NCBI RefSeq assembly: GCF_000419445.1
Contig: NZ_AULK01000003.1
Span: 248,001-312,000, forward strand
Direction: 5' to 3'
DNA length: 64,000 bases
From: Gryllotalpicola ginsengisoli DSM 22003
Lineage (GTDB): Bacteria; Actinomycetota; Actinomycetes; Actinomycetales; Microbacteriaceae
Position 1 is the stretch's first letter, and each line of letters begins with the position of its first letter. Position numbers and translations under genes: made by a program. The notes beneath the pieces were generated by a model, which saw nothing but the letters and a program-made list of their open reading frames with translations, had not been told where the DNA came from and ran no database searches. Positions 50,962-59,022 of this stretch are shown here, in pieces.

Positions 50962-51552
50962 CTACTCGGCCCGTCGGCGGCGGGTGACCACGAGCAGCAC
51001 ACCGACCGCCACGACCGCGAGCACGACGACGCCGCCGGCGATGACCAGCGCCACGACGACCGAGGTCGGCACGGTGCCGGAGGACGGGGCATCCGTCGCC
51101 TGCGCGGCCGGAGCCGTCACCGTGGTGCCGCACTTCGCCAGCGGCCCCTCGTGGCCCGACCCGGCCTTGGGCCCCCGGTAGTCGAACTGGATCGACGAGC
51201 TCACCGGGTGCCCGTCGGCCGACACGATCTGCCAGGTCACCCGGTACTGGCCCGGCGCTCCGAGCGCGACCGGCACCGTGACGTCGCGCCCGTCGACCGA
51301 CGCGCAGTCGGTCTCGTAGTTGCGGCCCGAGGCATCCGTCACCTGCACCAGCGCGCCGCGCCCGTTCTCGTCGAGCACGACGTCGTCGAAGTCGAGCGAC
51401 ACGGTCGACAGAGCCGACGAGACCGTCGCGCCGTCCTTCGGGTCGCTCGAGACGAGGAAGTCGTGCGCGCTTGCCGCGGGCGCGATGAAGAGAACGGATG
51501 CCGCAACGGCAGCCGCCGCGACTGCGATCAGCCGCCCGCGCCGCGCCCTCAT
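50962..51552 (-). CDS. CopC domain copper-binding protein
   Basis: A 196-residue exported protein. The signal peptide ends APAASA, so the mature chain begins HDFLVSSDPKDGA, giving an N-terminal His. The later DGHPVSSSIQF (SADGHPV) supplies the Asp/His pair of the CopC histidine brace. A C-terminal membrane anchor follows (VVVALVIAGGVVVLAVVAVG) with RRRR inside. Two Cys (TDCAS, AKCGT) may form a disulfide. It probably binds Cu(II) at the outer face of the membrane. The ATG overlaps the ycnI stop by 4 nt. Confidence 0.9.
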   Translation of the reverse strand: MRARRGRLIAVAAAAVAASVLFIAPAASAHDFLVSSDPKDGATVSSALSTVSLDFDDVVLDENGRGALVQVTDASGRNYETDCASVDGRDVTVPVALGAPGQYRVTWQIVSADGHPVSSSIQFDYRGPKAGSGHEGPLAKCGTTVTAPAAQATDAPSSGTVPTSVVVALVIAGGVVVLAVVAVGVLLVVTRRRRAE

Positions 51553-52265
51553 GACGCCCTTCTGCGGGTGAGGGCGACGACGGCGGTGACGAGGCCCGCG
51601 GCGCCGATCACCACGCCCGCCACCCCGATGACGAGCGCGGCCGTCGCGGTGCCGTCGCTCTCGGTCGCGGTCGCTGGTGCGGCCTCCGGGCTCGCCGTGA
51701 CCGTGGACCCGTCGTCGCCGGCGGGCGGGGCGTCGTCGATGTACAGCGTGGGCGCCGGATGCTCGGGCTCGTCGCCCGAGGCCGGGGTCGGCTCATCCCA
51801 CTTCACGACCGTGCCGTCGGAGTAGGTCTGCGTCGCCGGCAGCAGCACCTTGCCGGTGTCGGGCACCTTGCCGAGCGACACGGTGAACTGCCCGAACTGG
51901 CCCGGCGCGATGCCGGAACCGGTGGCCGTGAAGGTGATCGTGCGCGGCGCCTCTTTGATCGTGCTGCCGCCCACGTCGACCGGCTTGGGCAGCTTCGCGT
52001 TCGTCACCTTCGCCGTCCAGCCGGGCACGGCCTCGAAGCTCACGGAGGTGAACGGGGTGTCGGTGGGCAGCTCGATGACGAGCTTGGTGGTGCTCGCCGT
52101 CGCCGACTCGGTCGGCACCCGGAAGGTGACGTAGGTGTAGCCGCCGGCTTCGGCGGTGTCGGGGGAGATGCGCACGTGGGCGCTGGCCGCGAGCGGCGCG
52201 GCGAGGGCGAGCGCCGCGCCGGCCGTGACGGCCGCGAGCGCGCGCAGGGTGAAGCGTCTGTTCAT
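51549..52265 (-). CDS. YcnI family (DUF1775) copper-associated protein
   Basis: A 238-residue exported protein. The signal sequence ends LAASA and the mature chain begins HVRISPDTAEAGGYTYVTFR, again an N-terminal His as in the YcnI mono-histidine brace. The DUF1775 core runs to about residue 160, with VVKWDEP containing a Trp as in the family. A C-terminal span ends in TRRRAS. It is the upstream partner of copC (ATGA overlap), and both likely handle copper outside the membrane. ATG 52265 is preceded by GGATCTCC, with no strong Shine-Dalgarno. Confidence 0.9.
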   Translation of the reverse strand: MNRRFTLRALAAVTAGAALALAAPLAASAHVRISPDTAEAGGYTYVTFRVPTESATASTTKLVIELPTDTPFTSVSFEAVPGWTAKVTNAKLPKPVDVGGSTIKEAPRTITFTATGSGIAPGQFGQFTVSLGKVPDTGKVLLPATQTYSDGTVVKWDEPTPASGDEPEHPAPTLYIDDAPPAGDDGSTVTASPEAAPATATESDGTATAALVIGVAGVVIGAAGLVTAVVALTRRRAS

Positions 52266-52287
52266 GGAGATCCTGTTCGAATCCGAT

Positions 52288-52324
52288 GGCTGAGGGGCCG
52301 CGAAGCGGCCGTCTCGAAGCCGGA
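52288..52324. repeat. REP-like unit (family 1)
   Basis: GGCTGAGGGGCCGCGAAGCG followed by GCCGTCTCGAAGCC is one inverted-orientation family-1 unit. It lies between the membrane protein gene and ycnI on the minus strand. Confidence 0.75.
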
Positions 52325-52377
52325 TGGGTGTGGGGCGATGCGGCGGCGGGTCGTTCAGACGCGGCCGCGGCCGCGCA

Positions 52378-52989
52378 TCAACCCGCAGGGGACGGAACAG
52401 GAGGGCCGCGGTGGCGCAGCATTCCGAGCAGCAGCGCCGGGGTGCGTGCGGCACGGGGTGCCGGGCACAGCGTGAAGCGCGGGCGCGGCAGCGGCCGCGC
52501 CTGCACCAGATCGAGGGCGCGACGCAGTCCGAGTGCGGCGAGCGCCAGCATCCGTGCCAGCACGCGCTCGCCGTGGCGCAGCGCGGCGATCGTGACCAGC
52601 GCGGCCGCAGCATGACCGACCCACATCGCCGCCTGCGCGGCCGGCGAGGCGACGGATGCCTGGGCCGACGCACCGCTGACGCTCAGCCCCATCCCCGGCA
52701 TGCCCGCCATCCGCGCGTCGCCGATGAGTCGAACCGCGCTCGGCTGCCCGAGCGAGAACAGCACGTGGAAGGCGACCTGGCTCACCACGACGGACGCCGC
52801 CAGTCGCCACATGGCGGGGCGCGGGCCGGTGAGCAGCACGCTCGCGGGCACCGCGAATGCGAGCGAGACGATGACGCCGAGCGTGCCGGGGACGGCCCCG
52901 CCGCCGGCCACGTGGAACAGCGCCGCGACGAACACCGCGAGCGTCGCGGCGAGCATGCCGCGGATCGCGCGCTGGTGCCGCTCCGTCAT
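52378..52989 (-). CDS. Multi-span membrane protein of the copper module, function unknown
   Basis: A 203-residue protein with about five membrane spans: AATLAVFVAALFHVAGGGAV, LGVIVSLAFAVPASVLLTGP, ASVVVSQVAFHVLFSLG, AMWVGHAAAALVTIAALRHG and one more. His and Met residues lie in or near the spans (FHVA, FHVLFS, GMPGMGLS, VGHAA), which could matter for copper. The ATG at 52989 lies 8 nt after TACCCT. It is transcribed toward ycnI-copC, 112 bp away across a REP unit. The basic C-terminal tail is poorly conserved-looking. Confidence 0.65.
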   Translation of the reverse strand: MTERHQRAIRGMLAATLAVFVAALFHVAGGGAVPGTLGVIVSLAFAVPASVLLTGPRPAMWRLAASVVVSQVAFHVLFSLGQPSAVRLIGDARMAGMPGMGLSVSGASAQASVASPAAQAAMWVGHAAAALVTIAALRHGERVLARMLALAALGLRRALDLVQARPLPRPRFTLCPAPRAARTPALLLGMLRHRGPPVPSPAG

Positions 52990-53049
52990 GATCCACAAGG
53001 GTATCCGGCCGGACTCGGAACGTCGGTGGTGGCGGTTACGCTGGGCGGC

Positions 53050-54921
53050 ATGGCTCCCACCCCCTTGGACGTGCTGCACCGTGTCTTCGGCTACAGCGAG
53101 TTCCGGGGCGAGCAGGCGGCGATCATCGACCGGCTCGTCGCGGGCGGCGACGCGGTGGTGCTGATGCCCACCGGCGGCGGCAAGAGCCTGACCTACCAGA
53201 TCCCGTCGATGCTGCGCGAGGGCACCGGGGTCGTCATCTCGCCGCTGATCGCGCTGATGCACGACCAGGTCGAGGCGCTGCGGGCCGTGGGCGTGCCGGC
53301 GGCCTACCTCAACTCGACCCAGTCGCCGGAGGAGCGTCGCGAGGTCGAGCAGGCCTTCGTCGACGGCCGGCTCGACCTGCTCTACGTCGCACCCGAGGGG
53401 CTCTCCACGCCGCGCATGCAGGAGCTGCTGCGGCGCGGCCGCATCGCCCTGTTCGCCATCGACGAGGCGCACTGCGTGAGCCAGTGGGGCCACGACTTCC
53501 GCCCCGACTACCTGTGGCTGTCCAACCTGGCCGAGCTCTGGCCCGAGGTGCCGCGCATCGCGCTGACGGCGACGGCGACCGAGGCCACGCACCGCGAGAT
53601 CACCGAGCGGCTGGCCATGCACGACGCCGCGCACTTCGTGGCGAGCTTCGACCGGCCCAACATCCAGTACCGCATCGTGCCCAAAGACGACGTGCGCCAT
53701 CAGCTGGTCGACTTCATCCGCACCCAGCAGGCCGAGTCGATCGACGCGGCGGGCGTGCCCGTGCCGGCGGCCGGCATCGTCTACGCGCTCTCCCGCGCCA
53801 CGGTCGAGAAGACCGCCGAGTACCTGCGTGCGCAGGGCATCAACGCCTTGCCGTACCACGCCGGGCTCGAGGCATCCGTGCGCCACGAGACCCAGACGCG
53901 GTTCCTGCGCGAAGACGGCGTGGTGATCGTCGCGACCATCGCGTTCGGCATGGGCATCGACAAGCCCGACGTGCGCTTCGTCGCGCACATCGACCTGCCC
54001 AAGTCGGTCGAGGGCTACTACCAGGAGACGGGCCGCGCCGGCCGCGACGGGCAGCCCGCGGTCGCCTGGCTCGCCTACGGCCTGGCCGACGTGGTGCAGC
54101 AGCGGCAGCTGATCGACAAGTCGCCCGGCGACCGTGCCTACCGCCAGCGCATGGGGCAGCACCTCGACGCGATGCTCGCCCTGTGCGAGACCGTGGAGTG
54201 CCGCCGGGTCAACCTGCTGTCGTACTTCGGGCAGGCCTCGCAGCCATGTGGCAACTGCGACACCTGCCTCGCCCCGCCGGCCGTGTTCGACGGCACCGTG
54301 CCCGCGCAGAAGCTGCTGTCGACGGTGGTGCGGCTGAAGCGCGAGCGCGGCCAGCAGTACGGCGCCGGCCATCTGATCGACGTCCTCGTCGGCAAGCGCA
54401 CGCCGCGCGTCGAACAGCTGGGCCATGACGCGCTCGCCACCTGGGGCATCGGCCAAGACCTGAGCGCCGCCCAGTGGCGCGGCGTCGTGCGCCAGCTGCT
54501 CGCGACCGGGTTGCTCGCGGTGAGCGACGACGGCTACGGCACGCTGCAGATCACGGATGCCTCGGCGGCGGTGCTGCGCGGCGAGCGGTCGGTGCAGCTG
54601 CGGCAGGACGTGGTCGACGCATCCGCCGCTCGACTCGCGCGCCGCGCGAATGGAGACCGCGGAGCCTCGGTCGCAGAACTTCCCGAGGAGGCCCGTCCGC
54701 TCTTCGAAGCCCTGCGCGAGTGGCGCGCGCAGACCGCCCGCGAGCAGTCGGTGCCCGCCTACATCGTCTTCGGCGATGCGACGCTGCGCGCGGTCGCCTC
54801 GGCCCGGCCGACGCGCCTCGAGGAGCTCGAGGGCATCACGGGCATCGGCGCGAAGAAGCTCGATCAGTACGGCGAGGCGCTGCTCGAGGTGGTGGCGCAG
54901 TCGGCCCGGGACGCGGCATAG
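53050..54921 (+). CDS. recQ: ATP-dependent DNA helicase RecQ
   Basis: A 623-residue helicase. Motif 0 is FGYSEFRGEQ, I LMPTGGGKSLTYQIP, II AIDEAHCVSQWGHDFRPDY, III LTATATE, V AFGMGIDKPDVRFV and VI QETGRAGRDGQPA. The RQC zinc knuckle has CRRVNLLSYFG with CGNCDTC. A C-terminal HRDC domain (about residues 555-623) has VPAYIVFGDATLRAVASARP. Between RQC and HRDC, residues about 525-540 (ARLARRANGDRG) come from a dispersed repeat. The ATG lies 7 nt after TACGCT. It acts in recombination and replication repair. Confidence 0.95.
   Translation: MAPTPLDVLHRVFGYSEFRGEQAAIIDRLVAGGDAVVLMPTGGGKSLTYQIPSMLREGTGVVISPLIALMHDQVEALRAVGVPAAYLNSTQSPEERREVEQAFVDGRLDLLYVAPEGLSTPRMQELLRRGRIALFAIDEAHCVSQWGHDFRPDYLWLSNLAELWPEVPRIALTATATEATHREITERLAMHDAAHFVASFDRPNIQYRIVPKDDVRHQLVDFIRTQQAESIDAAGVPVPAAGIVYALSRATVEKTAEYLRAQGINALPYHAGLEASVRHETQTRFLREDGVVIVATIAFGMGIDKPDVRFVAHIDLPKSVEGYYQETGRAGRDGQPAVAWLAYGLADVVQQRQLIDKSPGDRAYRQRMGQHLDAMLALCETVECRRVNLLSYFGQASQPCGNCDTCLAPPAVFDGTVPAQKLLSTVVRLKRERGQQYGAGHLIDVLVGKRTPRVEQLGHDALATWGIGQDLSAAQWRGVVRQLLATGLLAVSDDGYGTLQITDASAAVLRGERSVQLRQDVVDASAARLARRANGDRGASVAELPEEARPLFEALREWRAQTAREQSVPAYIVFGDATLRAVASARPTRLEELEGITGIGAKKLDQYGEALLEVVAQSARDAA
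54626..54665 (+). repeat. Dispersed repeat family 2, in-frame copy inside recQ
   Basis: CCGCTCGACTCGCGCGCCGC then GCGAATGGAGACCGCGGAGC matches the intergenic copy at 15970-16010 at all but about four positions. The stem TCGCGCG-C-CGCGCGA is kept. It is read in frame in the linker between the RQC and HRDC domains. Confidence 0.8.
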
Positions 54922-54930
54922 GCACGGCTC

Positions 54931-54948
54931 GCGCCCCGGTCAGGGCGC
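54931..54948. terminator. Weak hairpin between recQ and the acyltransferase gene
   Basis: GCGCCC (54931-54936) and GGGCGC (54943-54948) form a 6-bp stem with a 6-nt loop between two convergent genes. It is the only stem in the gap; termination is inferred from position. Confidence 0.35.
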
Positions 54949-54971
54949 AGAGGAGCGCTCCGATCGCGGCG

Positions 54972-56063
54972 TCAGGCGGCCGCGACCTCCGGCGATGCGG
55001 CGGCGGACCGCACTCGGGAGGGACTGAAGCGTGTCTTGAGTCGCAGGAACGGCGACTCAAGGAACCGGTACGACAGTGCGGCGACGGCGATCGTCACGCC
55101 ATAAACCACGGCACTGAAGATCAGATGTCGAACCGGGAAGTGCGGCAGCACCGCGGACTGCAGGACCGCCATCACCGGAAGGTGGTAGAGGTAGATGCCG
55201 TAAGAGCGCCTTCCAGCCCATACCAGCGGCGCCCACGACAGCACCACCCGCACGATGGAGCGGTCGGCGGTCGTGAGGTGCCAAATCATTGCGGCGCTGA
55301 GCAGGCCGATGGCCGGCGACTCCCACGCAAAGTGCGGGTATCGCCCGAGATAGTTGGCCGCGAGCACCAGCGAGGCAGCCGCCAGCGCGATACCCGCGCC
55401 GGCCCACGCGCTTTCGAGTGCCTTGACGCGTACGCGGCGCTGCAGTAGGACGGCGATCGCGCAGCCGAGTAGAAGCGTGCAGAACCGCGATGACGGAAGG
55501 TAGTAGGCGGCGTCTATGGAGCCATCACTGGTCTGGAAGAACGAGGCGACGACCAGGGATGCCAGGCTGACTCCGCCCGCGGCCGCCGTCCACTTGAGGA
55601 CGCCGTGCCGGAAGCGGAGCATGAGGATCAAGGCCGGCGGCCAGAGAAGATAGAAGTGCTCTTCGACCGCGAGGCTCCACGTCGCTATCAGGCTGCCGAG
55701 GGCGCCGGAGTGGCCCGTGCCCGCCACGAAGTCGGACACGTAGAAGCCCGCGAATGCGGCAGCGTCTGCGTAGCCCTGCAGCGAGCCGGTGAGGTATGGG
55801 AAGAACGCGGCCCCGATGACGATGAGGGCGATGAGCGCGGGATAGAGCCGTAGCAGGCGGCGCGAGTAGAACCGCCCGAGGGAGATCGAGCCGAAGCGGT
55901 CGTGCTCGCCCAGCAGGATCGACGTGATGAGGTAGCCGGACAGGACGAAGAAGACGTCGACGCCCATCCACCCGCCCGCGGCGTATGGCAGTGTGAGGTG
56001 GGTGGCGATGACCGCGAAGACGGCGAGTGTTCGCAGGCCGTCGAGCTCCGGGCGATAGCGCAT
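54972..56063 (-). CDS. Acyltransferase 3 family membrane protein (OafA-like)
   Basis: A 363-residue, about 10-span O-acyltransferase. It starts RYRPELDGLRTLAVFAVIAT, then H in VIATHL (probable catalytic His) and GVDVFFVLSGYLITSIL, RFYSRRLLRLYPALIALI. It likely acetylates a cell-surface glycan. Its composition is lower in GC than its neighbours (35 of 60 bases G or C at 55501-55560), so it may be acquired. I chose ATG 56063; a GTG two codons upstream is possible and no Shine-Dalgarno is clear. It converges with recQ. Confidence 0.88.
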   Translation of the reverse strand: MRYRPELDGLRTLAVFAVIATHLTLPYAAGGWMGVDVFFVLSGYLITSILLGEHDRFGSISLGRFYSRRLLRLYPALIALIVIGAAFFPYLTGSLQGYADAAAFAGFYVSDFVAGTGHSGALGSLIATWSLAVEEHFYLLWPPALILMLRFRHGVLKWTAAAGGVSLASLVVASFFQTSDGSIDAAYYLPSSRFCTLLLGCAIAVLLQRRVRVKALESAWAGAGIALAAASLVLAANYLGRYPHFAWESPAIGLLSAAMIWHLTTADRSIVRVVLSWAPLVWAGRRSYGIYLYHLPVMAVLQSAVLPHFPVRHLIFSAVVYGVTIAVAALSYRFLESPFLRLKTRFSPSRVRSAAASPEVAAA

Positions 56064-56174
56064 GGGCACACTCTGCAGTGAGAATGAGTATTTGTCACTA
56101 TCCCCACTTCTGGCGCCATTATCCCGAAACCCCTGCCTGAGCGTGGGTTGCGAGCCGAGCCATTCCGCTGGTCT
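56064..56174. other. Acyltransferase promoter region
   Basis: This 111-bp gap is AT-richer than average near 56080-56125 and holds TACTCA and TATCCC-like boxes. It also covers the end of the oxidoreductase gene transcribed on the same strand. No terminator stem is evident. Confidence 0.35.
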
Positions 56175-57092
56175 TCAGCGGGTGAAGTAGAACCCGTCCG
56201 CGAGGTCTTCCAGCAGTCCGCTGTGCGTGGGCTGCCAGCCGAGCAACTCCCGCGTCTTCGCACTCGAGGTCGGGTTGTCGAGCCCGATGAACGCGCCGAC
56301 GAAGCCGTAGCGCTCGGCCGCCGTCTGCTGCGAGACGCTCTCGATCGGGACGCCGGCCCCGCGCGCGATCGCCTCGGCGATGCGCCGGAACGGGATGCCC
56401 TCCTCGGCGGCGACGTGCAGCGGGATGCCCGCGGGCAGATCCTCCTTCTCCAGAGCGAGCCGGATCAGGTGCGCCGCATCGAGATTGTGCACGGCCGGCC
56501 ACCGGTTCGACCCGTCGCCGACGTAGCCGAACGAGCCCGCCGCACGTGCGCCCGCGATGAGCGAGGGGATGAAGCCGTGGAAGTCGGTCGGGCCGTGCAC
56601 CGTGGGCGAGAGGCGCAGCGCCGCCGATCGCACTCCGCGCGCAGCGAGGCCGAGCAGCAGTTGCTCGGTGACGGCGCGAGGGTTGGGAGCGCTCTCCGCG
56701 TCGATCGGGGTGTCCTCCGTGCCGACCTCGCCCGGCGCGACCTGGCCGACGAGCATCATGGTGCCCGAGGCGGCCAGGAACGGCTTGCCCGAGCCGTCGA
56801 GCGCGTCAGCGATCGCGCCGATCAGCGCCCGGTCCGCCGCGACGGCGGCCCCGAAGTCGCCCGCGTCGTGCTTGAACGCGAGGTTCACGACGCCGTCCGC
56901 GGCGGCGGCCAGCTCGGCCAGGCGATCGGTGTCGTCCACGGTGCCGACGACCGGATCGCCGCCCTGCTTCGCGACGCGCTCGGCGCCGGCGTCGTTCCGG
57001 GCGAGGCCCACGACCTGGTGGCCGGCCTCGACGAGCTCTGCGGTGACGAGCTGGCCGATGTGCCCACTCGCTCCGGTGACGAAGATCTTCAT
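56175..57092 (-). CDS. NAD(P)-binding SDR-extended / NmrA-like oxidoreductase
   Basis: A 305-residue Rossmann protein: MKIFVTGASGHIGQLVTAEL, then VVGTVDDTDRLAELAAAADG, FLAASGTMMLVG and RLSPTVHGPTDFHGFIP. A canonical YxxxK is absent; the closest is the NPRAVTEQ region. It fits the atypical/extended SDR or NmrA group annotated as NAD-dependent epimerase or quinone reductase-like. TTGGAGGACGC precedes the ATG. It diverges from a TetR gene across twin operators, so the TetR protein probably controls it. Substrate unknown. Confidence 0.82.
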   Translation of the reverse strand: MKIFVTGASGHIGQLVTAELVEAGHQVVGLARNDAGAERVAKQGGDPVVGTVDDTDRLAELAAAADGVVNLAFKHDAGDFGAAVAADRALIGAIADALDGSGKPFLAASGTMMLVGQVAPGEVGTEDTPIDAESAPNPRAVTEQLLLGLAARGVRSAALRLSPTVHGPTDFHGFIPSLIAGARAAGSFGYVGDGSNRWPAVHNLDAAHLIRLALEKEDLPAGIPLHVAAEEGIPFRRIAEAIARGAGVPIESVSQQTAAERYGFVGAFIGLDNPTSSAKTRELLGWQPTHSGLLEDLADGFYFTR

Positions 57093-57102
57093 GCGTCCTC
57101 CA

Positions 57103-57159
57103 ATGTCAGGAACTGTCATCACGCTAGCATCGATGTCAGGATCTGTCATCACTTAGAAT
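57103..57159. promoter_or_regulatory. Twin TetR operators and divergent promoter
   Basis: ATGTCAGGA(A/T)CTGTCATCAC occurs at 57103-57122 and 57133-57152, 30 bp apart. Each contains an imperfect palindrome TGTCAG-N3-CTGTCA. A plus-strand -10 box, TAGAAT (57154-57159), follows the second copy, and a minus-strand TAGCGT-like box lies between the copies. A repressor on both sites would block both promoters. Confidence 0.75.
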
Positions 57160-57166
57160 CGGATGC

Positions 57167-57727
57167 GTGGGACGTTGGGAACCGGACGCACGGGGCCGCC
57201 TCGCCCAGGCGGCGCTCGAGTTGTTCCTCGAGCGCGGATACGACGCGACGACGGTCGCCGACATCGCGGCGCGCGCCGGGCTCACCGAGCGCACCTTCTT
57301 CCGTCAGTTCTCGGACAAGCGCGAGGTGCTCTTCGGCGACCCCGCCGCGTACTTCGCGACGTTCACGGATGCCATCGCCTCAGCCCCCGCCGCGGCGAAG
57401 CCCCTCGAGGCGCTGTCGGCGGGGCTCGACGCAGCGACGGCGGCCTTCGCAGGCATGCACCCGTACGCGCGGTTGCGGCAGTCGGTGATCGACGCGAACG
57501 CGCCGTTGCGGGAGCGGGAGCAGATCAAGCGCGCCCACCTCGTCGACGAGCTGAGCGAGGCGCTGCGGCGGCGCGGGGTCGCCGAGTCGACCGCGCGGCT
57601 GACCGCCGAGCTCGGAGCGGTCGCGTTCCACCTCGCGTTCCAGCGGTGGGTGCAGGCCGAGGAGGAGCTGGATCTCACGGCGCTCACGCGCGAGGTGCTG
57701 GCCGAGCTGAGGGCTGCCGCGGCGTAA
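57167..57727 (+). CDS. TetR/AcrR family transcriptional regulator
   Basis: A 186-residue regulator. The TetR HTH is at residues about 8-55: RLAQAALELFLERGYDATTV, ADIAARAGLTERTFFRQFSD then KREVLFG. The TFFRQF recognition-helix end is typical. The GTG start lies 7 nt after TAGAAT with no Shine-Dalgarno. It is divergent from the NmrA-like gene and probably autoregulated through the shared twin operators. Confidence 0.92.
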   Translation: MGRWEPDARGRLAQAALELFLERGYDATTVADIAARAGLTERTFFRQFSDKREVLFGDPAAYFATFTDAIASAPAAAKPLEALSAGLDAATAAFAGMHPYARLRQSVIDANAPLREREQIKRAHLVDELSEALRRRGVAESTARLTAELGAVAFHLAFQRWVQAEEELDLTALTREVLAELRAAAA

Positions 57728-57762
57728 GCGGGCGCAACCTCAGGCCGCGCTCACGCGGGGCC

Positions 57763-59022
57763 TCAACGGAAGTGGATAAGCGTGACGTGGGCCAGCGGCA
57801 CGAGCTGGATCAGGAACCACACGTCGATGCCGAGGACCGCCGCGCCGAGCACCAGCAGCACCCACCGTCGCCCGAGCACCGCGAGAGCGCCGACCGCGGT
57901 GAACACGAACGGCAGGGCCGAATAGGCGGTGCGGAACGCGAGCGCCTGGGTGGTCACCACGACGACCGCCCAGCTGCCGATGGAAAGGGCGGCGACGCCG
58001 GCGAGCGTGAGCATTCTGACGGGGTTCCGCCGGGTGGTCCACGCGAGCAGCACCACGCCGACGAGCGCGGCGCCGGTCAGGGCCAGCACGAGCAGGTCCA
58101 CCGGCGTCGGGCTGTGCACCGTGTTCCGCACGTACTCGGTCGGCAACCAGAGGTACGTGATGGCGTTCTGCGCGAGGTCGGCCGCCGACACGCCCGACCA
58201 GGCCGGGAAGCTGTACCCGGCGGCGGTCATTCCCGACTGCGCCGTCAGGTCCCCGTACAGCACCAGGTTGCGCACGAACCACCACCCGGCGACCAGCGTC
58301 GTTGCGGCCGCGAAGACGATCGTGCCGAGCCAGCGCCGGCGCACGAGCAGCAGGATCGCGAGGGCGAGTGCGACGGGCGACATCGTCGCTTTGGTGATGA
58401 TCGCGAGCCCGACCAGTGCACCCGCGACAGCCGGCGGAAGCAGCGACGACCCGCGCCCGTCCCCGATCACGAGGATGCCGAGCCCGACCAGCAGGAGTGC
58501 CAGTTCGTCGTTCTGGATCGAGGTCGCCATGGCCAGCAGCATCGGGTTGACGCCGACCGCGACGGCGACCACCGGCGCGGCATGCGTCCGCGCCGGCAGC
58601 GCGCGCACCGCGATGGCGGTGAGCGTGAGCGTCACGGCGAGGTGCAGGACGATGCCGAGCGACCGGACGGCGTAGAAAGCGAGTTGATCCCCGCCGAGGG
58701 CGCGGAACGGTGCGGCCACGACGGCGTCGAGCACGTAGGCGAGCGGACCCATCTGCGCCTCGTAGCTCGTGCCGGGATCGCCGAGCGCCGGCATCCGGTG
58801 ATGGTCGAGGTAGTAGAGCACGTTCAGCCAGTGCGACGGCTCGTCGTACGGCAGCCCCGCCGGCATGAGCGCGACGAACGCCACGCCGACGACGACCGTA
58901 CCGACGAGCGCCGGCCACACCCGACGGACGAGCTGCCAGAGCTCAGAGCTCGGAACCGCCGCGGCGACCCGGAAGGGCAGCGCGGGACCGCCCTCCGTGG
59001 CGACGGCGGCGCGTGTCGTCAC
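57763..59022 (-). CDS. GT39/ArnT-like integral membrane glycosyltransferase
   Basis: A 419-residue protein with about 10-11 spans. After span 1 (LVGTVVVGVAFVALMPAGLP) comes the acidic first loop YDEPSHWLNVLYYLDHHRMP, which resembles the Asp/Glu catalytic loop of lipid-linked-sugar transferases of the GT-C fold. Further signs are ATSIQNDELALLLVGLGILV and ITKATMSPVALALAILLL. It probably uses a polyprenyl-phosphate sugar made by the GT2-GtrA protein encoded just upstream. The GTG start overlaps that gene's stop (GTGA). The start is set by this overlap; the frame is open further. Confidence 0.75.
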   Translation of the reverse strand: MTTRAAVATEGGPALPFRVAAAVPSSELWQLVRRVWPALVGTVVVGVAFVALMPAGLPYDEPSHWLNVLYYLDHHRMPALGDPGTSYEAQMGPLAYVLDAVVAAPFRALGGDQLAFYAVRSLGIVLHLAVTLTLTAIAVRALPARTHAAPVVAVAVGVNPMLLAMATSIQNDELALLLVGLGILVIGDGRGSSLLPPAVAGALVGLAIITKATMSPVALALAILLLVRRRWLGTIVFAAATTLVAGWWFVRNLVLYGDLTAQSGMTAAGYSFPAWSGVSAADLAQNAITYLWLPTEYVRNTVHSPTPVDLLVLALTGAALVGVVLLAWTTRRNPVRMLTLAGVAALSIGSWAVVVVTTQALAFRTAYSALPFVFTAVGALAVLGRRWVLLVLGAAVLGIDVWFLIQLVPLAHVTLIHFR

